Source: Annulohypoxylon bovei var. microspora (Eukaryota > Ascomycota > Sordariomycetes > Xylariales > Hypoxylaceae). From it: DNA of 64,000 bases. The position numbers and the translations under genes were made by a program. Below, in pieces: positions 47,003 through 59,662 of the stretch (position 1 is its first letter; each line of letters opens with the position of its first letter). The notes below the pieces were generated by a model that made no database searches, was not told the origin of the DNA, and saw nothing but the letters and a program-made list of their open reading frames with translations. The stretch covers positions 124,001 through 188,000 of the forward strand of contig MU405245.1 of assembly GCA_022836615.1 (NCBI GenBank), given 5' to 3'.

Positions 47003-48067
47003 AATTTATATACGACTTCTAGGGGGAGATGGGAGGTGAGTATCATATTTCACCGATAGATCAAGATGCTGTCAGGATATGATATGGATATGAAATTGAA
47101 CTTGGAGATTATGGCGTGTGGCAACTCTCAGGTGCGTACATTATAGGTAAGATGGGATGTTTACTGTAATATTTTAACTTCGATTATAAATTTAATGTTA
47201 AGAATAATTATAATAGATACTGAAATATATATAAAATCGAGTAACAATGTCTGTTACTTTTATAGCGGTGTTAAAAAAGGCTTAGATAGAAAGTTTGTTG
47301 GGTAGAACATTTGAAATTTGATGCGTACCCTAGGTACTAAGTACATCCATATACGGTTACCTACATAGAGTGGATCATCGTGCCCTTCACTAGCCAATCC
47401 TGACTTCGTATTTCTTTCACTAGCGTCATAAGGCTTAATTACTAGGTAATAGGAGTCATCGCTATCGTCCGCTCCTGATTGCCCTCACTAATTTCTCCAT
47501 ACACAGAACATGACATCCCCTCTCCTTTTTTAGAAGTTTGATTGTCTGCCCGGACTGCCAGCTTCAAGTGAATAATCCTTCTCTGACTCTTTTGTTCCAG
47601 TTTTCGATCTAGATGTATGGATGATTAATATCGCACGCTTAGGACTTTAGGATACAGAGGTATGTGTCATTTCGATGATCATTAGTCGAGATAGTGCTTG
47701 ATGTAAAGTAACAAAAAAAGGAGGGTAGAGGAGAAGAAATACGACTTACCTAGTAATTGATCAAGATACCTCTCATAAAGATAAGCAGATAAAAACTCCA
47801 TATATTGCATTAAGCATTGCCGGCTCGATTCTCTGGAGGGGCAAGTCCGATAACAACGCTCCTCCCAGACTCGACATGAAATACATTCTACACATAGGAA
47901 TATGATAGAGGATTGGGGTTTCGAGTTCAACTATATAATATATATGTCAATTTACATTTTCACCACATATTTGGAAGTCTATCTAAGTTAGACAAACTTC
48001 CAATTGGAACATTTAGGAGTACTCTCGCTCCTATTCCTACCCCTGATTCCTCACCCGAGCCCCTATC
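47003..48067. other. Divergent promoter region between the F-box gene and the second P450
   Basis: This spacer is AT-rich. A minus ORF at 47682-47930 of 82 codons has no recognisable features. No binding site is called. Confidence 0.65.
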
Positions 48068-49928
48068 ATGGCCACATTCACCACCTTCTACTTCTACGCA
48101 CCAACCATATTTACCCTGATCTCAGTCTTTCTCTACCAATACGTGCTATATCCGGTGCTACTCTCGCCTCTGTCAAAAATCCCGAGCGCCCACTGGTCCT
48201 GCTCCATCTCACCAGCATGGATCCTATGGGCCCGCTTCAAGAGCCGCGAGAACCGCACTCTTCACTCTGCTCACAAACAGCATGGGCCCATCGTGCGAAT
48301 CGGTCCCAACGAGCTGAGCGTTAACAGCATCGAGGGCGTTAAGACGATCTACCAAGGTGGTTACGATAAACACCAGTGGTACTCGGTCTTCAACAACTAC
48401 GGGTATCTACCCTCCTCCACCCCCGTGTTCTCTACACCCCAAGGACCATACTAACACCCCCCCAGCGTCCCCTGCACATTCTCCTCCCTAGCCTCCAAGC
48501 CGCACTCCCAGCGAAAACGCATGGTCTCCCACGTATACTCCAAGAGCAGCATCCACGCCTCCCGCGCCCTCTCCCAGCAAGCCCGCGCCATCCTCACCTC
48601 CAGCCTCCTCCCCGCGCTCCGCTCCTCCCAGTCCCAAAACGGCGCGGACGTGCACTCGCTCTTCTGCGCCGCGGCCATGGACTTCGTGTCGGCGTACTGC
48701 TTCGGGCTGGCGCGGGGCGCCGACTTCGTGCGCCGCGGGCCGTACCGCGAGCACTGGCTAGCTCTCTACGCCGCGCGCAAGGGCCACGGCTTCTTCGCGC
48801 AGGAGCTGCCGCGGCTCTCGCGCGCCCTCGGCCTCCTCGGCCTCGACCCCACCCCGTCCTGGGTCCGCGCCGCGAACCGCGAGCTCGAGGCCTGGTGTAA
48901 GGAGCGCTGCGACGCCGCCGTCCGGTTCTTGGAGGAGGAGGGGGGGAGGGAGGGGGAGAAGTCCGCGCTCGGCACGGCCGACGACCCGGTTGTCGTGCGC
49001 GCGCTCCTCGCCGGCATCGCCAAGGAAGCCGCGACTCGCGGCGCCGCGTCCTGTCTCTACGATACCGCGCTCCGGCAGCGCGAGCTGAGCGTCGCGTCTG
49101 AGATCTTCGACCACCTGCTCGCGGGACAGGAGACCACGGGCGTCGCGCTGACGTACCTCTCGTACCACCTGTCGCAGTCGCTCGACCTGCAGCGGGAGCT
49201 ACGGCGGGAGCTGCTTACGCTGGAGCCTAACATGAAGATTCGACATGGCGGGGGTGCGGATGGGGATGGAGATAGGGATGAGAGGGTCGAGATCCCGGAC
49301 TCGAGGCAGCTGGACAATTTACCCGTGCTGCACGCCGTAGTCATGGAGACGGTCAGGAAGTACGCGCCAGCTGGCGGACCGGAGCCGCGCGTAACCCCGT
49401 ATCAGTCCTCGTCGTCTTCGTCGTCGTGTCGCATCGGGCCTTACGAGGTCCCCGGCGGCGTGCGAGTCTCGGCCTCCGCGTACAACCTGCACCGCGTTGA
49501 GACCGCCTTCCCGGACCCCGAAAAATGGGACCACACGCGATGGTTGCGGCGTCAAGCTACTTTCGAAACAAGCGACTCGAATGGAGACGAAGGGAAGAAC
49601 GATTTAAATCGACACTTCTGGGGGTTCTCGAGCGGAGGGCGGATGTGTATAGGGTCGAATTTCGCTATGCATGGTCTGCGGTCCCATCTCCCGCCACCCT
49701 TTTCTCCACTCCCCGAAACTGCACATTTCCTGTTTTAATACCTAGATACTTATGCTAACTAGACGGCATCGCCATAATATAGACATGAAACTCATAATCG
49801 CCGCAATATACTCTAACTACACTAGCTATATCGTCGACGACGAGGGTATAGAGCCCACCGACGCGTATACGGGGCACCCGAAGAGCAACTCGCTGTATCT
49901 ACGCTTTGAGAGGGCTGTGGACGGCTGA
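48068..49928 (+). CDS. Cytochrome P450 monooxygenase, three exons
   Basis: Exons 48068..48402, 48466..49673 and 49783..49928 join in frame to give 562 residues. Intron 1 (63 bp) has a GTATCT donor, an exact TACTAAC and a CAG acceptor. Intron 2 (109 bp) has the atypical donor GTCTGC, but also a GCTAAC branch site and a TATAG acceptor. Its removal restores a typical P450 C-terminus, FAMHDMKLIIAAIYSNYTS through DAYTGHPKSNSLYLRFERAV. The N-terminus is a membrane anchor (FYFYAPTIFTLISVFLYQYV). The I-helix is LLAGQETTGVALTY, the ExxR is in METVRKYAP, and the heme loop is FSSGGRMCIGSNFA. Acidic and Ser-rich inserts interrupt the body: EEEGGREGEK, GADGDGDRDE and a poly-Ser run. The sequence resembles CYP3/CYP5-like fungal P450s; the substrate is unknown. 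Confidence 0.9.
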
Positions 49929-50411
49929 TGAACGTATTTATGACTTGATTTTTATATATCGCTGTGATTCGTTTTAAGCGCAGGATATTTACGGGAGTAT
50001 ATATGGAATGGTCATATTAATCGAACTGTTCTGATTCTGTTTGAACCAGTGGACGAGATATGGGAAAAATACTTAACTATGTGAAGTCTACGTCGAGTAA
50101 ATCCATAGGTACATATCACGCACAAAATAAAACTCGGATATCAGCAAATTTCTGCTAACTATTGTATTATGCTACACGAAGGCAATTCTTCTGCAATGTC
50201 GTCCCTACAACATAATGCGTGCCAAACATCACTCCTTTTGCTTCCCAACTTCCATCCTAGACTGAGCATGGTAGGCAGTTAGCCTTAAGGGGAACGAACT
50301 ATCTACTATAAGTGTCATTTTCGCGGAAACGCATGTTACTAATCCTGTGCAATATCTTTGTGACCCATCTCAAACTTTGCTATGAATCGGGGGGATTGGG
50401 GTGTAGTGGGG
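49929..50411. other. Convergent intergenic spacer
   Basis: This lies between the end of the second P450 and the end of the nucleoporin gene. It is AT-rich, and no gene or notable motif is seen. Confidence 0.7.
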
Positions 50412-53400
50412 TTAAAAGCTGGCCATCACAGTGGAATAGTGTGACCAGGCGAAATCTCGGGAGTGTTTTAACAGGACGTCCTCCGTCAAGGGAAGATGTA
50501 ATATGCGTTCATGTTCCATCTGATATATGAAGTTAGTACTATGTTTAGTGACTTCAGGATAGACAAACGACTTACCTCTCCTGCTTTTGCCATATTGGCT
50601 ACCACCTTCGCCACCTCCGCTGCCATATCCGTCAACGCAGCATACTCGATAACACTAGCCTCAGGTGTATTGCCATGCATAGCCGGCAACCCCTCCAATA
50701 GGGCATTCAATAAAATTTGTGGTGGGAATTCGGCCCGTCGTTGACAGCCCATCAATTGGAGGAATGCCTTATAGATGTCACCTCCAACATTCCAGTCTGG
50801 GACCTGTGAGTGGTGGCCCTCAAACTGGTGGAGGAGGTCGGCCAAGGCGTTATAGTCGCGCTCAATTATGGTGACCGGGGCGACCTCTTTGATAAAAGTG
50901 CGATGGGCATCGGACCACGACTCTGCGCGAAGCAAGCACTGAACTTCAGAAGTAGGATCTTTCTTAACGCTGCGCATGAACAACGCTTTCGAATGCCAAA
51001 TCCATCTTCTCGGAACCTTGAAGTCTGCTGTAAGTTTCTTGAAGCTGCTTGAATCCTCGTTTCCGATCAAGCTGGCGTGTCTGCAGAGGTGATCTTGTAT
51101 GGCTTTGGATCGTGCGTCTGGATTTGTGAGATGCAGGAGGACGAAGGTTGCTTCTAGCCAGCTACCTTCATTCGTTAACTGTGCAGCGAATGAGACGGTA
51201 GCAGCATCAGCCTTTTCTGTGGCGTTCTTTCCAAACGAGGCGCGCCCAGTAGATATCAAGGCTTGTCCTAACTGCCAAGAAAGTCGGAAATCTAGAGGAG
51301 AGAGCTGCGAATTTTCCGGTCGCAATATCGCTTCCAGATCTACCTGGCTGTCGGAATATAATCGTAGCAATCCCCAAAGCAGATCTTGTCGCTGATCCTG
51401 GTTCGGATCATTCCAGATGCTCTTGATGCCGTGTTCCGTAAACCAGGTGACAGGTGGTAATTCTCGATCCTGTTCAACATCTTCCCTATACTTCTCTACT
51501 GCATCTGCAATGCGGTCTTCCGAGGATATCGCGTACCAGAGTCTTAGTCCGAAGGCTTGTTGCCAATTAAGACCAAACCTCTTAGAGATGAGGAATGACT
51601 CGGTTCGATTTTCTAGTGCACCTTTGGTACCCTCGCAGGCACAAACGTTACCGCTTAGCATTTCATAGAGTGCGCGAATCGACTGAGAGAATTCGGAGAG
51701 CACATTTGCCTCATGCCACTCCTTCATCTGCTCTCGCACATCCTTCTTGACAGCATCATTAGTACCGATGAGAGAAATCAAAGTAGCCAGGCGGAAATTT
51801 TTGCCATCTAGAAGATGCTTGCAAGCCTCAGCTACTCGGTGGCCGGACAGAGATGCCAAAGCCTTCTCCTCGCTTGATCCTGCCATTGCGGCCGTCTTGC
51901 TAGTTTGTTCCTCCACCATTCGCTCCCAGAACCGAGATAAATTCTCTCGACGGAGCTTTTCCACGGCCTCGGGATCGTTCTGCAGGTCCACGGGGATCTT
52001 GATGCTATCAAACAATACACTCGCGAGCTCCCAGACAAGTCTCTCGTGCCCTTCAGCTGAGTTCTTGGTATTGCTCCCAACAGAGAAGTCCTTCAGGGTT
52101 GTCCTCGGGCTTAATCTAACGGTTGGCACGCTGCCAACAAGCTCAACCTGTGCTAACTTGGCGTGAACATGAATAGCTCTAGCTGACATCTACAAATTGT
52201 GTTAGCACCCATTTGACGTATTTAGACCTCTTGACATACCTCGTTTGTGAATTTGGCGATCCGGATATCCTGAGTTTCCGACACAATACCGCCTTTTAGC
52301 ACCGTCATAAGTGCATTCCTGTCAGTTATACGGCCCGACCTTCCGAATGCCGAGCCGCTTGGAGTTCCAGAGAAGACGAGAGTGCCGCTTGGGCCCCAGG
52401 TAGGTCGCATAGTATCGTGCCAAATTCGGTCATTATCGTCCATATCACTCTCATCAAGGTGCTTAGTAAGTCGTTTATATGGCCATTTAACACCTTTTGG
52501 CCGAACCGAAGCTTGGAGGTTCTCGGCTGGTGTTCTGGCCTTTTCGAATAGCGAATTCATTAGATCGATACTTGTTGCAAAACCACGACCATCTGGGACG
52601 ATGCGTTTCTTAGTTGGGGATGCTTCCCGAGAATATCCATTTGCCGCACGATGTTGATCGGCTTCATTGATGGTTCTTAAGAGCGCTCGATCGCGTTTCT
52701 GTGGGCTGATTGTCTTGCTAAGCATGTCCATCCAGTCATCTCCGGACGAAACCTGTACTTTCATTGGTGTTGCCGAGCCCTTGATCGCGCGCATTCTAGC
52801 TCTCATGATACCCGCAGGTGTCTCTGGCACGGTATCAAACTGGGAGCCGTCAAACGAGTTGTCCTCCTGCTCCGCGGCGAGATGCTGCCCGAGGGAAGTA
52901 CTCGTCTCTTCGTGTACCTCGGACATCGCATATTCATCATCCGTCTCGTCTTGCTCTATGGGGACGAGAGCATTGGATTTTGAACCCGCGGAGCGATTAG
53001 CTAAAAAAGACGGCCGAGATCTAGTAACCTCTGCTATCTCCGCCTCATCGTCGTAAGAGTCATTCTCAGGATCAAAAGTACCTGGGAGTATTGGGTAGCC
53101 TCGCTTACCATCTAAGGCACCCTCAACATCAGAAGCAGCGTCTTCTGAGGTGGCAGATGGGGATGAGGGCACGCCCTTGTTAAGTGTGTAAGCTGATGAA
53201 TCCTCAGAAGGCCTGGTCTCGGTAAATTCTTCATCGTCCGACTCGTCGAGACCATATGTTGTGAAATGCTCAACGGAGAAAGTCCACTCGCCGGTGTCTG
53301 CGTTGTAATTTTCAAGCTTGGTATCTGGGATTCTCTTCAGACGCTCGACGTGTTTCGAGATCGAGATCGGTTTACCCTTCCTAGACGCGCGGGGCCAAGA

Positions 53401-56400
53401 ATTCTCCAGATTAATAATTGCAGGTACGTTCAAGCCCTTGCCGACAGGTGGCTTCTTAGCAGCGTTGGGATAAACGGTCGCACTTCGAGGCTCTAGAATG
53501 ACAATGCTATGGAAGATACTATCGACATCAACAGAGGTTAAGTCAACGGGCACCTTGAATTTGACGTAGCCGACATGTTGACGCCCAACGGTGAAGTCAG
53601 ATACCTTCTGGCGCTGGACTCTATTCAGTCCTTGGATCTCTTCTTTAGTTGGGGACATCCAATACTCGCCAGCCTCTCCGTCAGATGGGGCCGCTGTTGA
53701 GCTGCGACCTTGTGGCGAGGGAGCCTCCTCTTCATGCACGACCGCCAACTCGTTACCCTTCACCTGCTCCATTTCAGGGATAGTATTCGACTTGGAACCG
53801 TTGACTCCGTTCGTGCTCTTCGGTCTAACGTAACCTAGTTGCTCGGCGCTTGGGGTTGAGTTGGCTGAGCCATTAGTAACACCTCCATCTTCGACAGCAT
53901 CTACGTTGCTAGTATCAAAACTGACGCGTTTCGTTAGCTTTCGAGAACTGTTTGGTGTCTCAGGCACAGACTTGTCTTTCGTGGGGGTCGAGAACAAATC
54001 GCTGCGCAAGTCCTTGTTGATAACGAGTTTCTTGACACTGCCACCCCCGTAGAGTCTCGAGCTAGAGCTAGCGGAGAACGCACCGGGGGCTAAGAGACTA
54101 TCTTCGACATTGAAGCTGCGTCTGAGGTTGCTCGTCGAGACACTCTTAGCAAGAGAATTGCCAACGCTTCGAGTCAAACTGCCGCCAAGCAAACTTTGCG
54201 ACATGGTACCTGGGGTACTAGCCACGCTCGAGGGACTGGACGGAGTGCCGTAGCTACTGTAAGAGAAGCCAAAGCCGCGCTTTTGCGGTGTGGCAAATCG
54301 AGTGGCAGACGCCGGGTTTAGCTTATAGTAGGGTAAGATAGAAGGTCGTCTGGACTGTCTCTTGTTTGTCGGTGTTGCAAGAGGACCGGGGTCAGAGACT
54401 TCATTGCTGCCAAGATTACCGAACAAGTTTCCATAGGCCGATGGATCATTGATGCTCGCGGTAAACGATGCTGTAGACTGGTTGGCTTGCGAATTTCCAA
54501 ACATAGAGTTACTCAGTCCGCTGTTCTGCGGCTGTTGCTGCGCGGTTGACGACCCGAAGAGCGACGAACCCTGCTGTTGATTGTTCTGGTTTCCGAAAAT
54601 GCCACCACCAGTTGATTGCGTAGTGCTTCCGAACATGGAGGGCTTCTGCGGGGTTTGGCCGAGAGAACCGAACATGCCTGAGCCTTGTTGGGGCTGCTGC
54701 TGATTCTGGTTATTCTGGCCTAGGCTGCCAAACAAGCCACCTCCCGTCGTGTTCGTATTCTGTGGTGTAGCGGCGTTACCAAATAACCCGCCGCCAGTGC
54801 CGGTGGCAGGCTTGCTGCCGAAGAGACCACCCCCGGTTTGATTGTTGGCTGGCTGGCCAAAGGCGTTCGAAGTGTTGGTTGAGCTGCCAAATAGGCCGCC
54901 GCCGCCGCCGGTTCCACCCGTGTTGGTGTTACCTCCGAAGAGGCCTGTGCCTGCTGGTTTCTGTTGGTTGTTATTGAATAGAGATGATCCAGTTTGTTGC
55001 TGGGGCTGGGCTCCAAAGCCGCCAGAGCCTCCACCAAATACACTGCCCGTATTCTGCTGGTTTGCGCTGCCGAAGAGACCACCACCACCACCACCGGCAT
55101 TCTGGTTGGTATTGGCACTGCTACCAAAAAGACCACCGCCTGTGCTAGGGGTAGCACTGCCGAAGCCTCCACCAGTGTTGCTACCAAAACCACTGCTGCC
55201 CGCATTATTATTCGCATTGCTAAAGCTGAAGTTTGACTTCGGCTGATTAGCATTGCTGTTGGCGGTCCCAAACAAAGAACTCCCGGTGTTAGTATTTGCG
55301 GATCCAAATCCGGTACCGGTATTCGCGGCAGTGCCAAAACCACCGCCTCCAGAACCGAACATACCGCCGGACTGCGCTGGTTGAGTTGTTGTAGAACTGC
55401 CAAATAGACCACCGGTCGCCGCCGGCGGCTTGCTTCCGAACATGCCACCAGTTCCAGCAGTGTTGGCGCCAAACCCGCTCGAAGTGGTGTTATTATTCTG
55501 TCCAAAAACGCCACCGGACGACGGATTGCTGCCAAATAAGCCCCCACCGCCAGTGTTCGCGGTCGTGTTCGAGGTACCAAAAGAACCGGAGGTTTGAGTG
55601 TTAGAGCCGAATCCACTACCAAATCCAGATCCGACACCGAAAGTCCCGGTACCTGAAGTGCCTCCAAAACGACGGCCAGCAGCGTAGTCGGCAAGTCTCA
55701 GCTCTTCGGCGGACCATTTCTTGTACGGATCTGAAAAGAGAATGTTCTGGTAGGAGTTCTGCGCGCTACTAGTCGCATTCTCCTTCTCCGTCACGGGCTG
55801 AAAGTTGGTAACGTTGGCAGTTCCAGGAGGATCACCTACCGGACCCAACGCTGTGCTGGTTGGGGCGCTCGACGTATTGCCGAACCCACCGAACCCAGTC
55901 GAGGTGGCGGTATTACTGGTCGTGTTCCCACTTCCAAAGAGTCCACCGCCGCCAGTCGAGCTCGGGTTCGACGCACCGAAGGTTGGTTTGTTAGCATTGC
56001 TTCCGAAGATGGATCCGCTACCGCCACCACCGCCACCGCCACCGAAGGGGCTCGACGTTGACGCGTTGTTGGTAGCTCCACCAAAACCTCCTCCGAATCC
56101 ACTACCAGATGTTGTAGTAGTAGAGCCACCAAACAAACCACCGCTTGTTGATGTGCCTCCGAAGGCTGGCTTTTGACCGAAGCCTCCGCCGGTATTGTTC
56201 GAGGCTCCGAATCCACCACCACCTGTTGTCAAAATATGTTAGTATATGCTTGAATATAATATTTGAAAAATCATGAAATGTGCTAGAAGATCGGGCGGCG
56301 ACGGCACATACCGGTGTTTCCACCGAAGCCGGATGATGCGTTCCCGGAGCCAAATAGGCCACCTCCTGGGTTGTTGGAGGCACCAAAGCTACCGGTGTTA

Positions 56401-56639
56401 CTGCCTGTGCCGAAGCCTTTTGTTGCCAGACTGGGTCAGTTGGATGTCACGCAAGATGATAATAGGAGTGGGATGTGAAATAACCGGAGTAGTTTGAGAG
56501 ACGAGGAAAGAGGGAAAACCGTACCTGTATTGGCCGTATTATTGCCACCGAAACCACCAAAGCCGGTGGAGGTGTTGTTGTTGTTATTATTACTGCCGAA
56601 GCCGCTTCCACCGCTACCGAACCCGCCAAAGGCCGACAT
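50412..56639 (-). CDS. NUP145: Nup98-Nup96 nucleoporin precursor (Nup145/Nup189 type)
   Basis: Five exons, 56639..56525, 56416..56312, 56222..52240, 52189..50576 and 50519..50412, join in frame to give 1974 residues. The N-terminal ~640 residues are GLFG/FG repeats that form the permeability barrier of the nuclear pore. They are interrupted at about residues 200-255 by a GLEBS motif for Gle2/Rae1 (QNSYQNILFSDPYKKWSAEE). The autoproteolytic domain follows, with KFKVPVDLTSVDVDSIFHS and ending VEHF/TTYGLDE. Cleavage is expected after Phe1060, with Thr1061 as nucleophile, releasing Nup98-like and Nup96-like halves. The Nup96 half (about 914 residues) is an alpha-solenoid of the Y-complex, with RLWYAISS and SWQLGQALI-type helices. 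The short exons at both ends were recovered from splice signals: the first two encode FG repeats and the last ends YSTVMASF. Confidence 0.94.
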
Positions 56640-58904
56640 GATGGGCGGCTCTGTATATGGGTCGTGGGTTCTGGGTCGAGTGTATGTTCGCGACCGGCAA
56701 TACGATGACGAAAAGATCGTGTCTGACGCGTGGGTGAAAGTTTAAAAGGAGTGCGACGAGATTAAGTAAAGGAAGGCATGGAAAATAGACGGGTCGGTCG
56801 CCGTGATAATTGTCGGTCGAGATGATAAGAGGAACAGTGACAAGCGATGAGAGGGCGATGATGCGCAGGAAAAGTTATTCGCGAACCGTGGTTCAACTTT
56901 TTTTTTTCTGCGATCCGCGCTGCTGGGGCCGAGAGGTGAACTGATGGTAGGGTTTAGACGCACGTAGATGCCTCAATTCTGGTTGAAAATGGAGGTATAT
57001 GGATGCGGAAAAGGGCGAGGAAGGACTGTAATAGAATGGGAAAATGATCAATGGCGGAAATACCTACGTGCGCAGGTACGATACCTGATTAAGAAAAAGG
57101 GAATAAGAAAAAAAAGTGTCGTTGTAGAATGATGCGTAGTTGTGACAGGTAGCTTAAGGGAAAATGTAATAAGGTAGAGAATTGACACGGTTGGGTTCAA
57201 CCAAGGTCAGGGAGGAGAGACCGGGCCACTTCTTTCACACTAAAGAATTTCAACTGGTGGTAAGAAAAGTAATTGTGGGTCAATAGGTTTGCTGCACGGG
57301 ACTTGTACCTGCCTCTGGCCAACCACGGTAACCTATCCAATTATATGTACATATACTTATGATGGTGCCTAAATCGATAGTAGTCACGCGGTATTCGTAC
57401 TTCGCCTCGGTGCAACGAGCATTGCTCTAGAAGCAGAAAATAAATTCTATGTACATAGGATATATTTCAATTTATTTCATTGCACAAAGGCACAACATAT
57501 GACACATATTTCGGCCGTGTGCATAGTCGAATATGATATTATAGTTGCCTATTTTTCCTTCTAAGACAATGACAGGTTGTACGGTAAACGCGCGAGCTGT
57601 ACTACGAAGTTCTCAAGAATTTTTGTATTATGTAATCAAGATGAACCGGGTTGATGCCGACTAAAGGGAGCTTGAGCCATGGTAAGGTACCTATACCTAG
57701 GTACATATCAAAGCTTTCGGTGCTAATCACCCGACTTTTTAATCTTCCCAAGCCAATTAGGAAGCACAATTAAGGAATCATCATAGCCACTCACTTGCAT
57801 ATATTGAACATAAACATTATGAAGCTGCAGAGCTGCTGGCCAACATGTCATGAAACTCGAATATTTGGGGATAATTGATAATTACTACATGACATATGGG
57901 AATATCTGGGTATATTTCTGATATGAAAAAATATTTGCATGGAGCTTTCAATCTGCGGATGAAATATTACATAATGATCATAGCAAAATCTAACTTCAAT
58001 TTTTTTAAGAGCTCTCAATACCTAGGTACATACATAATATCATAATGCTAAAAACTCAAGGTGCGCGCCTCAAGACCGCTAAATTTATTGTTGGCGGGAC
58101 AAGACTAGCACTCATACAGCTGGAGGGTCTCGTACCTGCCCGGGTATTGTACCTAGCCCAAGCAGCTAAGGCCTGTAGGTATGCATGTACATACACGTAC
58201 CTATCAAGCGCGTCTACGTGTACCGATTTTCGTGAAGCGCGACCAACCCCCTGACTTCTTGATATGCATGAAAACGAAGGAGGAAGAAGAAAAAAACATC
58301 GCGAACGTTGAGCTGCAAGTACCTTACAAAGGAGAAAAATAATAAATAATAATTCGCCCTAGTAATACCAGTCAGTAACAGCACTGTCAGTATAATCCAT
58401 TGGCTCGGCAAATTTTTATTTTGGCATTCGAATTTTCTACATTCGTTGCGCAGCTCTCATCTTTTTTTTCTTCCAATCCGTGCGCAAATCACATTCCGGG
58501 CTAACGGCTTTGAAGCTCCAAGCTTTCGCGATCGCTAGATTTTGTCTCATCTGGTTGGTTTTTGCTCGGTACCTAGGTATATACGCGCCGCCAATTGCGA
58601 ATTCGCGTCGGGCAGATTTATCGATACTCTAATTACTCGCTTGGATATTGCATTTCTTGTCGGCACGAGCAGCAATCGCAAACCATTGCACACCGGCGAT
58701 CAGTCCGCACGCTTACCGCTCTCACCAAGCCCATCGCTTTTTTCGCCGTTGGACGAATCCACCTTGAAGCGCCAACGCAATCATAATTATAATCACCAGC
58801 CCTATAGTTAGACCGGCCTTTCCAACACGCCTCAGAGCCCCAGCGCGTAAAGAAAAAGGCAAGCTCCCGGGGCTGCGCGCTCAGAGCATCACGTACAGGA
58901 GAGC
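56640..58904. other. Divergent promoter region between NUP145 and CDC31
   Basis: This spacer contains one ACGCGT at 56726-56731, about 90 bp before the nucleoporin start, and a run of A/T near 56898-56910. It also holds three exact TACCTAGGTA palindromes at 57694, 58019 and 58570. ORFs (58045-58254, 58542-58811) lack recognisable domains. Confidence 0.65.
57694..57703. repeat. Dispersed palindrome TACCTAGGTA
   Basis: This is an exact 10-bp palindrome. Two further exact copies follow within 900 bp, at 58019-58028 and 58570-58579, all in the NUP145/CDC31 intergenic region. Confidence 0.9.
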
Positions 58905-59662
58905 ATGAACAACTACGCGAGCAGCACCATGAACGAGTACAACGCGTCGGCGCGTCCGGGGTCCTCGCGCCCGGGCTCGCGATGGGCGCCTCCGATACGG
59001 AATCCAGAACTGTCGGATCCGTGGGAACAGATAAGCGATGAGCACAGGAACGAGATCAACGACTGCGTGAGTACCCCTTTTCTATCGTACGCATATCGTA
59101 CGCCAGTTCCGTATATGTATATACATGCAGATAGCCAAGAGGCAACCAAAAACCCGCCAGCAGATAAGACTAGCAGACTAACAACCCATAGTTCCACCTC
59201 TTCGACATGAACAAAGACGAGCAGCTCGACTTCTCCGAATTCCGGTACGCCCTGCAAGCCCTGGGCTTCTCCAACCTCTCCCGCCCCGACCTAATCAACG
59301 CCTTCAAATCCGCCGCGCGCCCCCGCGCCGGGTGGACACCGCTGCCCTCCCTGCCCAACCAGCCGCCGCCCAACACGGCCCCCGGCGTCGTGGACCTGCG
59401 CCTGTCGCGCGAAGGGTTCCAGGCCATAGCCGCGCGGTACGTAGCAGCGCGCGACCCGCGGGAAGAGCTGCTGAAGACGTTCGCGCTGTTCGACCGGGGC
59501 GGCAAGGGCGTGATCACGATAGACGACCTGCGGGGCGTCGTCAAGGAGCTCGGAGAAGACGTGCCGGACAACGAGCTGCACAGCATGGTCGAGCAGTTCG
59601 ACGTCGAGGGGAAGGGGGGCGTGAGCCGCGAGGAGTTCCTCGGCATTTTCCTCGATAGGTGA
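58905..59662 (+). CDS. CDC31: Centrin Cdc31
   Basis: Two exons, 58905..59066 and 59192..59662, join in phase 0 (125-bp intron, GTGAGT donor, CATAG acceptor) to give 210 residues. Centrin is an EF-hand protein required for spindle-pole-body duplication, and it also serves in the TREX-2 and XPC complexes. EF-hand 1 is intact (DMNKDEQLDFSEF). The second EF-hand region is replaced by a Pro-rich linker (RPRAGWTPLPSLPNQPPP). EF-hands 3 and 4 (DRGGKGVITIDDL and DVEGKGGVSREEF) have Gly in place of several Ca2+ ligands and may bind weakly or not at all. RDPREELLKTFALFD is the family signature between the lobes. The start could also be the second Met at 58929. Exon 2 is GC-rich. Confidence 0.9.

Noticed and set aside
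54720..55694. 324-codon minus ORF overlapping the nucleoporin FG region
   Set aside because: It is a frame-shifted reading of the Gly/Phe/Asn repeat; the correct frame encodes GLFG repeats.
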